Source of the DNA: Draconibacterium orientale | Lineage (GTDB): Bacteria; Bacteroidota; Bacteroidia; Bacteroidales; FEN-979 | Length of the DNA: 37,582 nucleotides | Assembly: GCA_020719165.1 (NCBI GenBank) | Contig: DYQT01000001.1 | Location: 45,781-83,362, forward strand | Direction of reading: 5' to 3' | Shown here: positions 1 through 8,686 of the stretch, piece after piece | How positions within the stretch are numbered: the stretch's first letter is position 1 | Layout of the letters: the number at the start of each line of letters is the position of its first letter | Translations under genes and position numbers: made by a program | Notes under the pieces: generated by a model | Told to the model about the DNA's origin: nothing | Seen by the model: only the letters and a program-made list of their open reading frames with translations | Database searches by the model: none

Positions 1-1
1 T

Positions 2-2305
2 GTGATGGATGCCCACAACTGTCCGATGATCGAAACCTTCACCGTGAACGAAAATCCGGCACTTTCTATCAGTCTTGTTGACAAGAGTAATGCTCTCTGT
101 CATACCAGCGCTGATGGTTGGATTCAGATTAGCGTTGCAGGAGGTCTTACCAGCTACTCCTACTTGTGGAACAATGGTCAAACAGATGCAAGGGCAACAG
201 GCCTTACTGCAGGTACTTACACCGTAGTTGTTACTGATGCCGGAACGTGTACAGCAACAGACAGTTGGTCAATTACAGCTCCTTCTGAATTAACTGTAAC
301 TGTACCGAGTACGACCATTAAATGCTACAGCTATTCCGATGGAACGCTTACTGCCATTGCAAACGGTGGTGTAACTGCCTACAACTATCTCTGGAATAAC
401 GGTTTAACTACTTCGACCATAACCGGTCTATCTGCAGGTACTTATTTGGTAACTGTTACAGACTTTAACAGCTGTAAAGCTTATGCCGAAGGAACTGTTA
501 ACCAGCCTGACGGGTGGTCTATAGGTCTGGGAGGAGATTCCACTGTTTGCTGTAACGCACTTGGAGTGGAAGAATATTCTGCGAGCATAATTCCAGGTAG
601 CTTCCTCGGCTTCAAGCCAAATTCACAGACACCTTGTCTGGAGTCGGACATTACCTACGAATGGGTTGTTATCGGAGGTTCAATTACCTCTGGCTGGAAC
701 ACATCGGGAATTACCGTTGATTGGGATTGCTGTACACAAGGTTCCGTTACTGTGACGGCTACCAGGTGCGATGGCTGTATGTTGTCGAAAACACTAATTG
801 TGGCTGTCAGTCTGCCACCAGCTCCTGTTATTACAGGTCCTGTTACTGTTCTTGCCAACACCGATACTACTTACTGCACTCCTAACTTCCCCAATCATCT
901 CTATACCTGGACGGTTGTAGGCGGTTCGGTTACTTCAGGACAAGGTACAAGTTGCATCACTGTGATGTGGGGACCATTCCCACCGTGCGGATGCGGCATC
1001 GTTACTGTTTGTGAAACAGATCTTGCCACCGGCTGCACCGGATGTACCTCTATGAACATCACCATTCTACCTGTAATTGTTGGCAACCAGAATATCGAGG
1101 GTACCGTATATTACAAGAGTGGTTTGCAATTCCCATATAACTTTGCAATCAATGGAGTCACCATTAAATTACGAGATCCTTCTACAGGAATTATCGTTGC
1201 AACTACTGTTTCAGCTCCGAACATGAACGAGCCGTTATACACGGGTGATCCAGGCTATTTCGCCTTTACCAATGTACCTTCTGGCACCTATCAGCTTGAA
1301 AGCTCATTCAACGGAACCTGGGGCGGCAACAACGCAACTGACGCGCTTCTTGTACAGTTATACGTTTCCAACAGCACGATGTACCCATTTGAAAGCGATC
1401 TGCAGAAAATTGCAGGCGATGTCAATGCAAGTCTTACCTGGAGCGGTTTGGATGCTTTATACATCAAACTGCGCACCGTTGGCTCGATTACTTCATATCC
1501 TGCCGGCGATTGGAAATTTGACACTCCAAGCGTAGCAGTTCCTACTTCAGGAACCCATAATATCATGGGTATCTGTGTTGGTGACGTAAACGGTTCGTAC
1601 ATTGCCTCCGGATTAAAGGAAGCCTCCTTTATGACAGTTAATGACGATGCCGTACAAACCATCCCAGTTAACCAATCGTTTAATTACGACATCAAGAGCA
1701 GTGCTATTGCTGACTTGGGCGCTATGACTTTGTTCATGGGATACGATCAAAACCGTTTTGAAATCGAAAGCGTAAATACTTCTCTCGAAGGAATGAAATA
1801 CGTGATCGAAGATGGCAAGATCGCCCTCGCCTGGTCGGATACAAGACCTCTTTCTGTCACAAACGATGAGCCCATTATCACCCTTACGCTGAATGCGAAA
1901 GAACTGGTATCGGAAGCTACTCAGATCTTCAGCCTTCTCCCAGGTAGTGAATTTGCTGATTCAAAAGCAAACAGGTTTGATAATTTTGATCTGAAAATGT
2001 CAAAGGTTATCACCCCCAACGGCTTGAATGAGTTCAGCATGTTCAATTACCCGAACCCGTTTAAAAACACCACGAATATCGTTTACACACTGCCAGAATC
2101 AGGCAATGTACGCCTTGTACTTACCAACATGTATGGTAAGACCATCCGCGTGCTTGTTGATGAAATGCAGAATGCTGGTTCCCATACTGTAACAGTTAAT
2201 CCTGTAGACAACACTCTTACCCCGGGCGTATACCTGTATAAGATTGAAGTTACCGGAGCTACTGATTCTTACATGAAGGTCAACAAAATGATGTTCACAC
2301 GGTAA
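2..2305 (+). CDS. Secreted multidomain adhesin-like protein (5' truncated by window): SprB-like repeats, PKD/Ig-like regions, X-module-like + dockerin-like region, cohesin-like region, T9SS type A C-terminal sorting domain
   Basis: ORF runs off the left edge. Two repeats of the form 'YLWNNGxTxxxxTGLxAGTYxVxVTDxxxC' are present. Dockerin-like 'GDVNASLTWSGLDALYIKLRTV...GICVGDVNGSY'. C-terminus 'NYPNPFKNTTNIVYTLPESGNVRLVLTNMYGKTIRVLVDE...GVYLYKIEV...KVNKMMFTR' is a typical T9SS sorting tail. Confidence 0.85.
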   Translation: MMDAHNCPMIETFTVNENPALSISLVDKSNALCHTSADGWIQISVAGGLTSYSYLWNNGQTDARATGLTAGTYTVVVTDAGTCTATDSWSITAPSELTVTVPSTTIKCYSYSDGTLTAIANGGVTAYNYLWNNGLTTSTITGLSAGTYLVTVTDFNSCKAYAEGTVNQPDGWSIGLGGDSTVCCNALGVEEYSASIIPGSFLGFKPNSQTPCLESDITYEWVVIGGSITSGWNTSGITVDWDCCTQGSVTVTATRCDGCMLSKTLIVAVSLPPAPVITGPVTVLANTDTTYCTPNFPNHLYTWTVVGGSVTSGQGTSCITVMWGPFPPCGCGIVTVCETDLATGCTGCTSMNITILPVIVGNQNIEGTVYYKSGLQFPYNFAINGVTIKLRDPSTGIIVATTVSAPNMNEPLYTGDPGYFAFTNVPSGTYQLESSFNGTWGGNNATDALLVQLYVSNSTMYPFESDLQKIAGDVNASLTWSGLDALYIKLRTVGSITSYPAGDWKFDTPSVAVPTSGTHNIMGICVGDVNGSYIASGLKEASFMTVNDDAVQTIPVNQSFNYDIKSSAIADLGAMTLFMGYDQNRFEIESVNTSLEGMKYVIEDGKIALAWSDTRPLSVTNDEPIITLTLNAKELVSEATQIFSLLPGSEFADSKANRFDNFDLKMSKVITPNGLNEFSMFNYPNPFKNTTNIVYTLPESGNVRLVLTNMYGKTIRVLVDEMQNAGSHTVTVNPVDNTLTPGVYLYKIEVTGATDSYMKVNKMMFTR
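91..510 (+). repeat. Two tandem SprB-like protein repeats (about 70 aa each) within the first CDS
   Basis: 'SYSYLWNNGQTDARATGLTAGTYTVVVTDAGTCTATDSWSITAPSELTVTV' versus 'AYNYLWNNGLTTSTITGLSAGTYLVTVTDFNSCKAYAEGTVNQPDG'. Boundaries approximate. Confidence 0.75.
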
Positions 2306-2314
2306 ATACCATTT

Positions 2315-2356
2315 GGGAGGAAGACAACTATTTGAATAGTATGTTGTCTTCCCCCC
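2315..2356 (+). terminator. Strong inverted repeat directly after the stop codon; probable terminator or mRNA-stabilising hairpin
   Basis: gggaGGAAGACAAC-tatttgaatagtat-GTTGTCTTCCcccc: perfect 10-bp core stem extended by G:C pairs, 10 nt after the TAA at 2303..2305. The following T-tract is weak. Confidence 0.6.
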
Positions 2357-2380
2357 ATCTTAATCATGCTTAATTTTTAA

Positions 2381-3460
2381 ATGAATATGAATACACTTCG
2401 GATATCAGTAAAAGAGATGAAAAGAGCAGGCTTCGTGCTGCTGTTTTCACTATTTATTGGTATTGCAACGACTGCGCAGGCTCAAACACTAACCATAGGT
2501 TCAGTGTTAGCCTGCGCAGCCCCTGAAGTGTTTGTACCGGTTACCGGGTCCAACCTTGTCGGCATCGGATCAATTACATTGTATATCAGCTTCGATAGTT
2601 CAAAAGTCATTTATCAATCATTAGAGAATATTGATCCGCAACTTAACGGAGTCATCTATTCCCTTAACACATCACCATTTCAACTTGCTATTGTGTGGAC
2701 AAAAGTTACCCCTATTAACTTTTCAGACAAGAAACTTTTTGATATTCACTTTAAATTCAAAGGCGAATCAACCCCGGTTTTCTTCAATGCCGACTGCGAA
2801 ATCTCAAACAGTCAACTTCAAATTCTGCCTGTAAATTATTTAAACGGATCCGTTTATACCGGCCTTTTGCCCGAAATTATTCTCCAGCCCAAAGACACCC
2901 TTGTTAAGCCCTGGGCGCAAACATCCTTTACCATTAGTTCAACAAATTCGCCCGGCTTTGCTTGGAAGGAGAGCACCGATCATGGCCAAACCTGGTCTGA
3001 ATTATCTGATAATGCCGTTTATAAAGGCACCCATTCCCCGCAATTATTGCTCACCTATACTCCTCCCGCATTTAATAAATATCAGTATATTTGCAGTCTG
3101 AACACACAAGATTGTTATACAACCACGCTGCCTGCTACCCTTACCGTTGACACCCTTGCCTCGGTAAACGGTTATGAAGGAGCCAAAATCTTTTTATTGC
3201 AAAATAAACCAAACCCAATACATAATTTTACATTCATTGAATACACACTTCCAGCCAAAGGCAAAGTGTCGCTAAAAATCGTTGACCTTTATGGAAAACT
3301 CATTGCACAACCCGTGACAGAGATTCAAACAAAAGGAACTTACACAATTCGTTTTGATGCATCCGAACTTACTCCAGGCATTTATTTTTACCAACTTCAG
3401 TTTAACAATGAAAATTCAGGCTTCATCGCCTCTCGTAAAATGATAAAGCAGTTAAATTAA
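2381..3460 (+). CDS. Secreted protein: signal peptide, one cohesin-like module, Ig-like region, T9SS type A sorting domain
   Basis: Hydrophobic N-terminus ending '...TTAQAQT'. Cohesin-like 'VPVTGSNLVGIGSITLYISFDSSKVIYQSL...KLFDIHFKFKG'. C-terminus 'LLQNKPNPIHNFTFIEYTLPAKGKVSLKIVDLYGKLIAQPV...PGIYFYQLQF...SRKMIKQ'. Confidence 0.85.
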   Translation: MNMNTLRISVKEMKRAGFVLLFSLFIGIATTAQAQTLTIGSVLACAAPEVFVPVTGSNLVGIGSITLYISFDSSKVIYQSLENIDPQLNGVIYSLNTSPFQLAIVWTKVTPINFSDKKLFDIHFKFKGESTPVFFNADCEISNSQLQILPVNYLNGSVYTGLLPEIILQPKDTLVKPWAQTSFTISSTNSPGFAWKESTDHGQTWSELSDNAVYKGTHSPQLLLTYTPPAFNKYQYICSLNTQDCYTTTLPATLTVDTLASVNGYEGAKIFLLQNKPNPIHNFTFIEYTLPAKGKVSLKIVDLYGKLIAQPVTEIQTKGTYTIRFDASELTPGIYFYQLQFNNENSGFIASRKMIKQLN

Positions 3461-3521
3461 ATATGATAACCAATATTATATACCACTTAGCAAATATTAA
3501 TAACCTTTATACCTCTATCCT

Positions 3522-5702
3522 ATGACAAAAAAATTTACATTGATGATGCTCTTCCTCGTCTTATTGGGAGCATTTGCGCAAAGTCAAACTGTTTCTCTGG
3601 CGCCTGCGGTTATAACCAGCCCCGGAGAAGATGTGATGGTTCCTATGAATGTAACTGGCTTTACCGGTATTGGAGCTATCACTTTTTATGTTCGATTTAA
3701 CCCCGACATCATAACCTATATTGGCACCTACAATCTGGCGAACCCTGCACCAGGAGGGATGTGGTTAAAGGACTTAATTAACGACTCAACGATATCGCTT
3801 GTTTTTACCGCTAATTCTTCATTTGTCACTTTCCCGAACGGGAAATTGCTTGACTTAAAATTCAACTACAAAGGAATGACAGCCAGCCCTTTGAATTTTG
3901 TTGGAGATTGTGAAGTTACTCAGGGACTTACGTTGATTTTCCCAACCTATACCAATGGGTCAGTGGACATGAATAAGGGTCTTGCCCAAAAAGCAACACT
4001 GGCCAATGCGACAGCAGCAACAGGCGGAAATGTTACCATTCCCTTGGAATACACTGCATTGCCAAATGTTGGATCACTAACCCAAAAGATACATTTCGAT
4101 CCAACAAAATTATCTTTTGTCAACTTGATTGGCATCGGTGATCTTGCTTCGGGAACAAACTATAATGTGGACAACAGTGCCGGCATCATTACCATTAGCT
4201 GGTTTACCGTAGCATTAGGCGGGAAAAACATCAATTACAATGTGGCCCCATTCAGCAAATTTTTGCTCAACTTCGTTTACATTGGCAATACAGATGCCTA
4301 TATTGATTTCGTTGGTGGAAGTTTAATTACTACTCCAGTTCCTGCTACCAACATTGCTTTATCCTATTTTGGAGACACTGTTTCGCTCGCTGCCACAACT
4401 GCCAACGCAGTTTTGGGTTCTGTAGCAACTGCGGTGCAAGGAAATGACTTTGAAGTTCCTCTGAATCTATCCGGATTTGATGTAGGAACTACCCAGGCGT
4501 TTACGCTTACCATCCCATTTGATTCACCCAGGTTGACCTTTCTTGGTGTTAAAGCTCCTGCTCCATCAGGCTTAGTAGTAAGCCAGGCTACGGGTACAGT
4601 TACACTTGCCTGGTCAAATGCCAGCGGACCAGATATCAATGGTACTTTTCTAACCCTGAAATTTAAGTATAATGGCATTGGCACTGCCCATGTCAACTTT
4701 GGAAACTCTTGCGTATTTAACACTTACAATGCGGGTATTGTCGGAACTGTTCAGGTAGCCTATACCAGTTCAACCATCACACCCACCCTTGCGCCAGCCA
4801 ACGCTACCATCGGGTTTGTGCCCGATACACCAGGCCTCCCGGTAGAGGTTCCTGTCAGTTTCTCTGGCCTGCCATTAACCATGGGTGCCGCCGACGTTGT
4901 TATTAGTTATGATGAAAGTAAACTTACCTTTGTTGACGCGATCGATACTAAGTCCGGTACAAATGTACAGTCTGATCCTGCCAATCATAAGGTTTCCATT
5001 ATCTGGACAAATCCGGCCGGAGCCGACATCAATGGTGAGTTTTTAAAACTGCGCTTTAATTACATCAGCGGAACCTGCGGGGCCACAGTGTCATTCATTG
5101 ACGGTTGCCAATTAACTGAATTTGTTCCGCCTGCAACACCCATTGTACCTGCAAACTGGATTGACGGAGGCATTGATCTTAAATACAAAATCAGTGGTAC
5201 CCTTACCTATGACGCCCCTTCAAGTGTTCCACTACCCGGAGCAACCATTCAGATTAAAAGCGGGCCTGAACCTGTTCCACCTGCCATTGCCCCTGTTCCA
5301 GAAGTTCTTTACACAACTACTACTGATGCTGCAGGCCATTATGAAATTTACGTTCCCAACGGAACTTACTACATTTATGCCACCGATACTGCAGCCTGGA
5401 AAGGTGTTGACCTTTCGGATGTGACCAATATCAGAAGATACATCGCACTTTTAACAAGCACCCTCAACTCTCCATTGCGTTTACGCTCGGCCGATGTCAG
5501 CATGGATGGTATTGCCAATATTGATCTGACTGATGTTACAGCTGTTCGCAGAAGAATTGCTCTGTTAACGCCTAACCCCAGTTTTAAAGCAGCGGATTGG
5601 ACGTATGAAAACCCCATGGTCGTGGTTGATTGCGCTGAAGCCCCGGATAAAAATTTCACAGGCTTGTGCTCAGGCGATGTCACCGGATCTTATCCCAACT
5701 AA
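3522..5702 (+). CDS. Secreted protein with four tandem cohesin-like modules, a carboxypeptidase-regulatory/X-module-like domain and a C-terminal dockerin-like module; no T9SS sorting tail
   Basis: Signal peptide 'MTKKFTLMMLFLVLLGAFAQSQT'. Four repeats of the pattern 'VPxxxxGxxxxGxxxxxIxFDxxxLxFxxxxxxxxG...VSIxWxNxxGxDINGxFLxLxFxYxG'. Ends 'LSDVTNIRRYIALL...ADVSMDGIANIDLTDVTAVRRRIALL...FTGLCSGDVTGSYPN' then stop. Confidence 0.85.
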   Translation: MTKKFTLMMLFLVLLGAFAQSQTVSLAPAVITSPGEDVMVPMNVTGFTGIGAITFYVRFNPDIITYIGTYNLANPAPGGMWLKDLINDSTISLVFTANSSFVTFPNGKLLDLKFNYKGMTASPLNFVGDCEVTQGLTLIFPTYTNGSVDMNKGLAQKATLANATAATGGNVTIPLEYTALPNVGSLTQKIHFDPTKLSFVNLIGIGDLASGTNYNVDNSAGIITISWFTVALGGKNINYNVAPFSKFLLNFVYIGNTDAYIDFVGGSLITTPVPATNIALSYFGDTVSLAATTANAVLGSVATAVQGNDFEVPLNLSGFDVGTTQAFTLTIPFDSPRLTFLGVKAPAPSGLVVSQATGTVTLAWSNASGPDINGTFLTLKFKYNGIGTAHVNFGNSCVFNTYNAGIVGTVQVAYTSSTITPTLAPANATIGFVPDTPGLPVEVPVSFSGLPLTMGAADVVISYDESKLTFVDAIDTKSGTNVQSDPANHKVSIIWTNPAGADINGEFLKLRFNYISGTCGATVSFIDGCQLTEFVPPATPIVPANWIDGGIDLKYKISGTLTYDAPSSVPLPGATIQIKSGPEPVPPAIAPVPEVLYTTTTDAAGHYEIYVPNGTYYIYATDTAAWKGVDLSDVTNIRRYIALLTSTLNSPLRLRSADVSMDGIANIDLTDVTAVRRRIALLTPNPSFKAADWTYENPMVVVDCAEAPDKNFTGLCSGDVTGSYPN

Positions 5703-5731
5703 TATTTTTTTAACTGAAAAACAATAACAAT

Positions 5732-7813
5732 ATGAAAAAGATAACAACTTTCGCAGTAATACCCTTGTTAGCGCTGTTTTTGGTTCTGTGGAGCGGAACC
5801 AGCAATGGTCAAACATCGATCTCATTGGGATCAGATCAAACTTCACTAGTAGCAGGTGAAATTGTACTTGTACCGATAATTGTAACCTCGACCTTTGAAT
5901 CTGCTGATATATATATCACATATGACAAAGATGTTTTAACACCTGCGTCTCCTTTTTTTACTGGACTTGATCCGAATTTTGGTATTTTGGCGAATCCGAA
6001 TTACAATACCACAACATCGTCAATTCAGTTTCAAGGAACAGGGATTAATGTGACACTTGATGGATCCACTCCAATTATAACATTGCGTTTTATCTATAAT
6101 GGAGGCTCCTCCTCACTTCATTTGAGAAAGTCTCCGGACGCCATTCCAAGGTGCTTAATAATTGATGAGATTGGTTCTCCGGTCGAACCTTACACATTTT
6201 CAGATTTAATGGTGAATGGAACTGGATTTTTAGAACTAAAATCGATTGAAACAGGAACAACTCTGTTATGGAAAAATTCTACGACCTGGAGATTTATGGA
6301 CGGGACACCAGTCCCCAATGGATGTATACCCACTGGCATTGTTAACACTACTATCACCGGAGCTCTTGTAACAATTGATTCACCTGTTCCACCAGCCACT
6401 GCGCCACAAATCAGAACAAAAAATTTGACAATATATCCTGCTGGCAAACTTACATTAAATGCATCCCGGTCCTTGGCTGTTACAGGCAATTTGCTCATCC
6501 AAAGTGATGCGACAAGCACGGGTTCTTTTGTCGATTTGGGAACCACGACTGTTACCGGCTCAACATCTGTTGAACGTTATACTACCGGTACCTGGGATGG
6601 TAACTGGCCCCCGGCTACGATTACCTGGCATTATGTTTCATCTCCGGTTTCGGGAGGTACCATCAGCTCGTATGAAGGTTCGCTGCTGAATGAATGGAAA
6701 GAGGACACTCTTTCCACCGGATACTGGAAACCGCTCACTTTACCACTTACCAAGCCTTTGGTAGTAAACAAAGGTTACTCTGCTGCTACAACCACCAACA
6801 AGGTAATCACCTTTACCGGAGGCACGCTGAACACCGGAAACCGGACTATCACCGGCTTAACGAACACAGGGATGTCGGATGCCAGAGGATTTAACCTCGT
6901 TGGAAACGCCTACCCCTCGGCAGTTATTTGGGATGGTGCAGTTACAAGAACCAATGTGGATGCCGCCGCCTATTTTTATGACGGAGTAACTAATAACTAT
7001 ATACCCCACATGACCACCGATGCTGTCAAATACCAGATTCCTGCAGAACAAGGCTTCTTTGTGCACGTAACAACAGGCTCTGCAACTGGTTCAATTACTA
7101 TTCCCAACACCAATCGGGTACATTCAGCAAACGCCTATGTAAAAAGCACCTCCGGCCAGGAATTGATCTTAAAAGCGAATGGCAACAACCTGGAAGACAT
7201 GACCTCCATCAGGTTTAACTCGGAAGCAACCGAAGGTTTCGACAGCGAATACGATGCATATAAATTATGGGGCGCCACTACCTCTCCTCAAATATATTCC
7301 ATCGCCCCGGGTGACAACCTCGCCATCAATTCCATTCCTGAGATGGCCGCGCAGACGGTTGTTCCGGTTGGATTCAAGGTGGGCGTAAATGACACCTACA
7401 CCATTACAGCATCAGGATTGGAAACATTCCCCGGAGAAACAGACATCTACCTGGAAGACATTTTCTTAAACAAAACACAGAATTTGAACTTAAACCCTGT
7501 TTATGAGTTTACCGCATCAACTGGCGCCAATGCACACAGGTTTAATATTCGTTTCTCCCCAATATCAGGTTTGGGAGAAACCACCGGTAACAACATCAGG
7601 ATTTATGCGGCGGAGAACACCGTTTATATCAACATCCCGATGGAGTTGCATGGCGAGATTATCGTTTACGACTTGCTTGGCAAAGAGATGAAACATCAAT
7701 CGATTCAGGGAAATTCTCTGAACAGAATTAACCTGAATGTTGAACAAGGTTATTATCTTATTAAAGTTCTTGGTGACAAATCAACTGTTTCAGGAAAAGT
7801 ATTTATCCGATAA
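5732..7813 (+). CDS. Secreted protein: N-terminal cohesin-like module, long Bacteroidetes surface-protein region, T9SS C-terminal sorting domain
   Basis: Signal peptide; 'GSDQTSLVAGEIVLVPIIVTSTFESADIYITYDKDVL...ITLRFIYNG'; C-terminus 'IRIYAAENTVYINIPMELHGEIIVYDLLGKEMKHQSI...GYYLIKVLGDKSTVSGKVFIR'. Confidence 0.8.
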   Translation: MKKITTFAVIPLLALFLVLWSGTSNGQTSISLGSDQTSLVAGEIVLVPIIVTSTFESADIYITYDKDVLTPASPFFTGLDPNFGILANPNYNTTTSSIQFQGTGINVTLDGSTPIITLRFIYNGGSSSLHLRKSPDAIPRCLIIDEIGSPVEPYTFSDLMVNGTGFLELKSIETGTTLLWKNSTTWRFMDGTPVPNGCIPTGIVNTTITGALVTIDSPVPPATAPQIRTKNLTIYPAGKLTLNASRSLAVTGNLLIQSDATSTGSFVDLGTTTVTGSTSVERYTTGTWDGNWPPATITWHYVSSPVSGGTISSYEGSLLNEWKEDTLSTGYWKPLTLPLTKPLVVNKGYSAATTTNKVITFTGGTLNTGNRTITGLTNTGMSDARGFNLVGNAYPSAVIWDGAVTRTNVDAAAYFYDGVTNNYIPHMTTDAVKYQIPAEQGFFVHVTTGSATGSITIPNTNRVHSANAYVKSTSGQELILKANGNNLEDMTSIRFNSEATEGFDSEYDAYKLWGATTSPQIYSIAPGDNLAINSIPEMAAQTVVPVGFKVGVNDTYTITASGLETFPGETDIYLEDIFLNKTQNLNLNPVYEFTASTGANAHRFNIRFSPISGLGETTGNNIRIYAAENTVYINIPMELHGEIIVYDLLGKEMKHQSIQGNSLNRINLNVEQGYYLIKVLGDKSTVSGKVFIR

Positions 7814-7852
7814 CAAACATTCAACCGCATTTAAAACAACATATATCATACT

Positions 7853-8107
7853 ATGAAAACATTGAAACTAATATTAGTACTTTTTGCCGTCATGGCCTTG
7901 CCGTTACTGAGTATTTCAGACACCCCCCCGCCTCCACCAAACGGAACCGGGGGAGGTCCCGGACCTGGCGGCGGGGGTACCCCGGTTGGCGCTCCCATCG
8001 ATGGAGGGATGGGTATTTTGCTGGCCTTAGGTTTAGCCTATGGTGGAAAAAAGCTTTATACCATGCGTAAGGAAAATAGTCAACCAGAGACAGATACAAA
8101 TAAGTAA
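7853..8107 (+). CDS. Small (84 aa) Pro/Gly-rich protein with a signal peptide and a C-terminal PIDGG-TM-basic tail, resembling PID-CTERM-type protein-sorting tails of Bacteroidetes
   Basis: MKTLKLILVLFAVMALPLLS...PPPPPNGTGGGPGPGGGGTPVGAPIDGGMGILLALGLAYGGKKLYTMRKE: signal, low-complexity linker, PIDGG motif, hydrophobic stretch, basic tail. Confidence 0.75.
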   Translation: MKTLKLILVLFAVMALPLLSISDTPPPPPNGTGGGPGPGGGGTPVGAPIDGGMGILLALGLAYGGKKLYTMRKENSQPETDTNK

Positions 8108-8246
8108 TCTGCATAAGAATTGCAAATTGCATTTCTTTACTGATTGTCATTCAAGAAACTGGTTCATTTGTAATAGATTTCGCTAGCAGAAATTTATTCA
8201 AAAGAACCAGTTCTTTCATTATTCATAACTCAAAAATAAATTACCC

Positions 8247-8678
8247 ATGTTAAAAAAAGTTTTCATTTTTCTGATTGGCAGTGTTTTAATCTCTGCCTCG
8301 CTCATAGCTCAAAATGCAGGAAAGATTGAAGTTCCGACTGCAGTTAAAAATGCTATGCTGTTTAAATTTCCTCAAACCCAGGAGGTCCCTGTGACCTGGA
8401 CAAAAGAGGGGGCCTACTATAGCGGAACTCTGATGATCATGGAAAAACCTGCCCTTGCAGTTTTTGACTCAACCGGGAAGATAATTCGGATTGAAAAACG
8501 GTTGCACATTTCCTTTTTACCGAAAAAGATTATCACTGCACTAAATAAGCAGTATCCCGGTAACGAAATTCTCGACATATACGAATTGACTGATGCGGCA
8601 GGCAAGAAAACCTACAAAACCACCTTTCAGTATAAACAAACATCGGTATTCAATGCTGATGGCGTAGTTGAGAAATAG
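8247..8678 (+). CDS. PepSY-like (PepSY_like / BLIP-like fold) exported protein
   Basis: Signal peptide 'MLKKVFIFLIGSVLISASLIAQ'. 'VPTAVKNAMLFKFPQTQEVPVTWTKEGAYYSGTLM...FDSTGKIIRIEKRL...LPKKIITALNKQYPGNEILDIYELTDAAGKKTYKTTF' matches the usual PepSY-like layout. Confidence 0.65.
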   Translation: MLKKVFIFLIGSVLISASLIAQNAGKIEVPTAVKNAMLFKFPQTQEVPVTWTKEGAYYSGTLMIMEKPALAVFDSTGKIIRIEKRLHISFLPKKIITALNKQYPGNEILDIYELTDAAGKKTYKTTFQYKQTSVFNADGVVEK

Positions 8679-8686
8679 TCAATCTG

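Noticed and set aside
655-1662. Antisense ORFs (655..861, 901..1086, 1291..1662) on the minus strand of the first CDS
   Set aside because: They lie fully within a strong coding ORF with recognisable domains, and their translations show no family signature.
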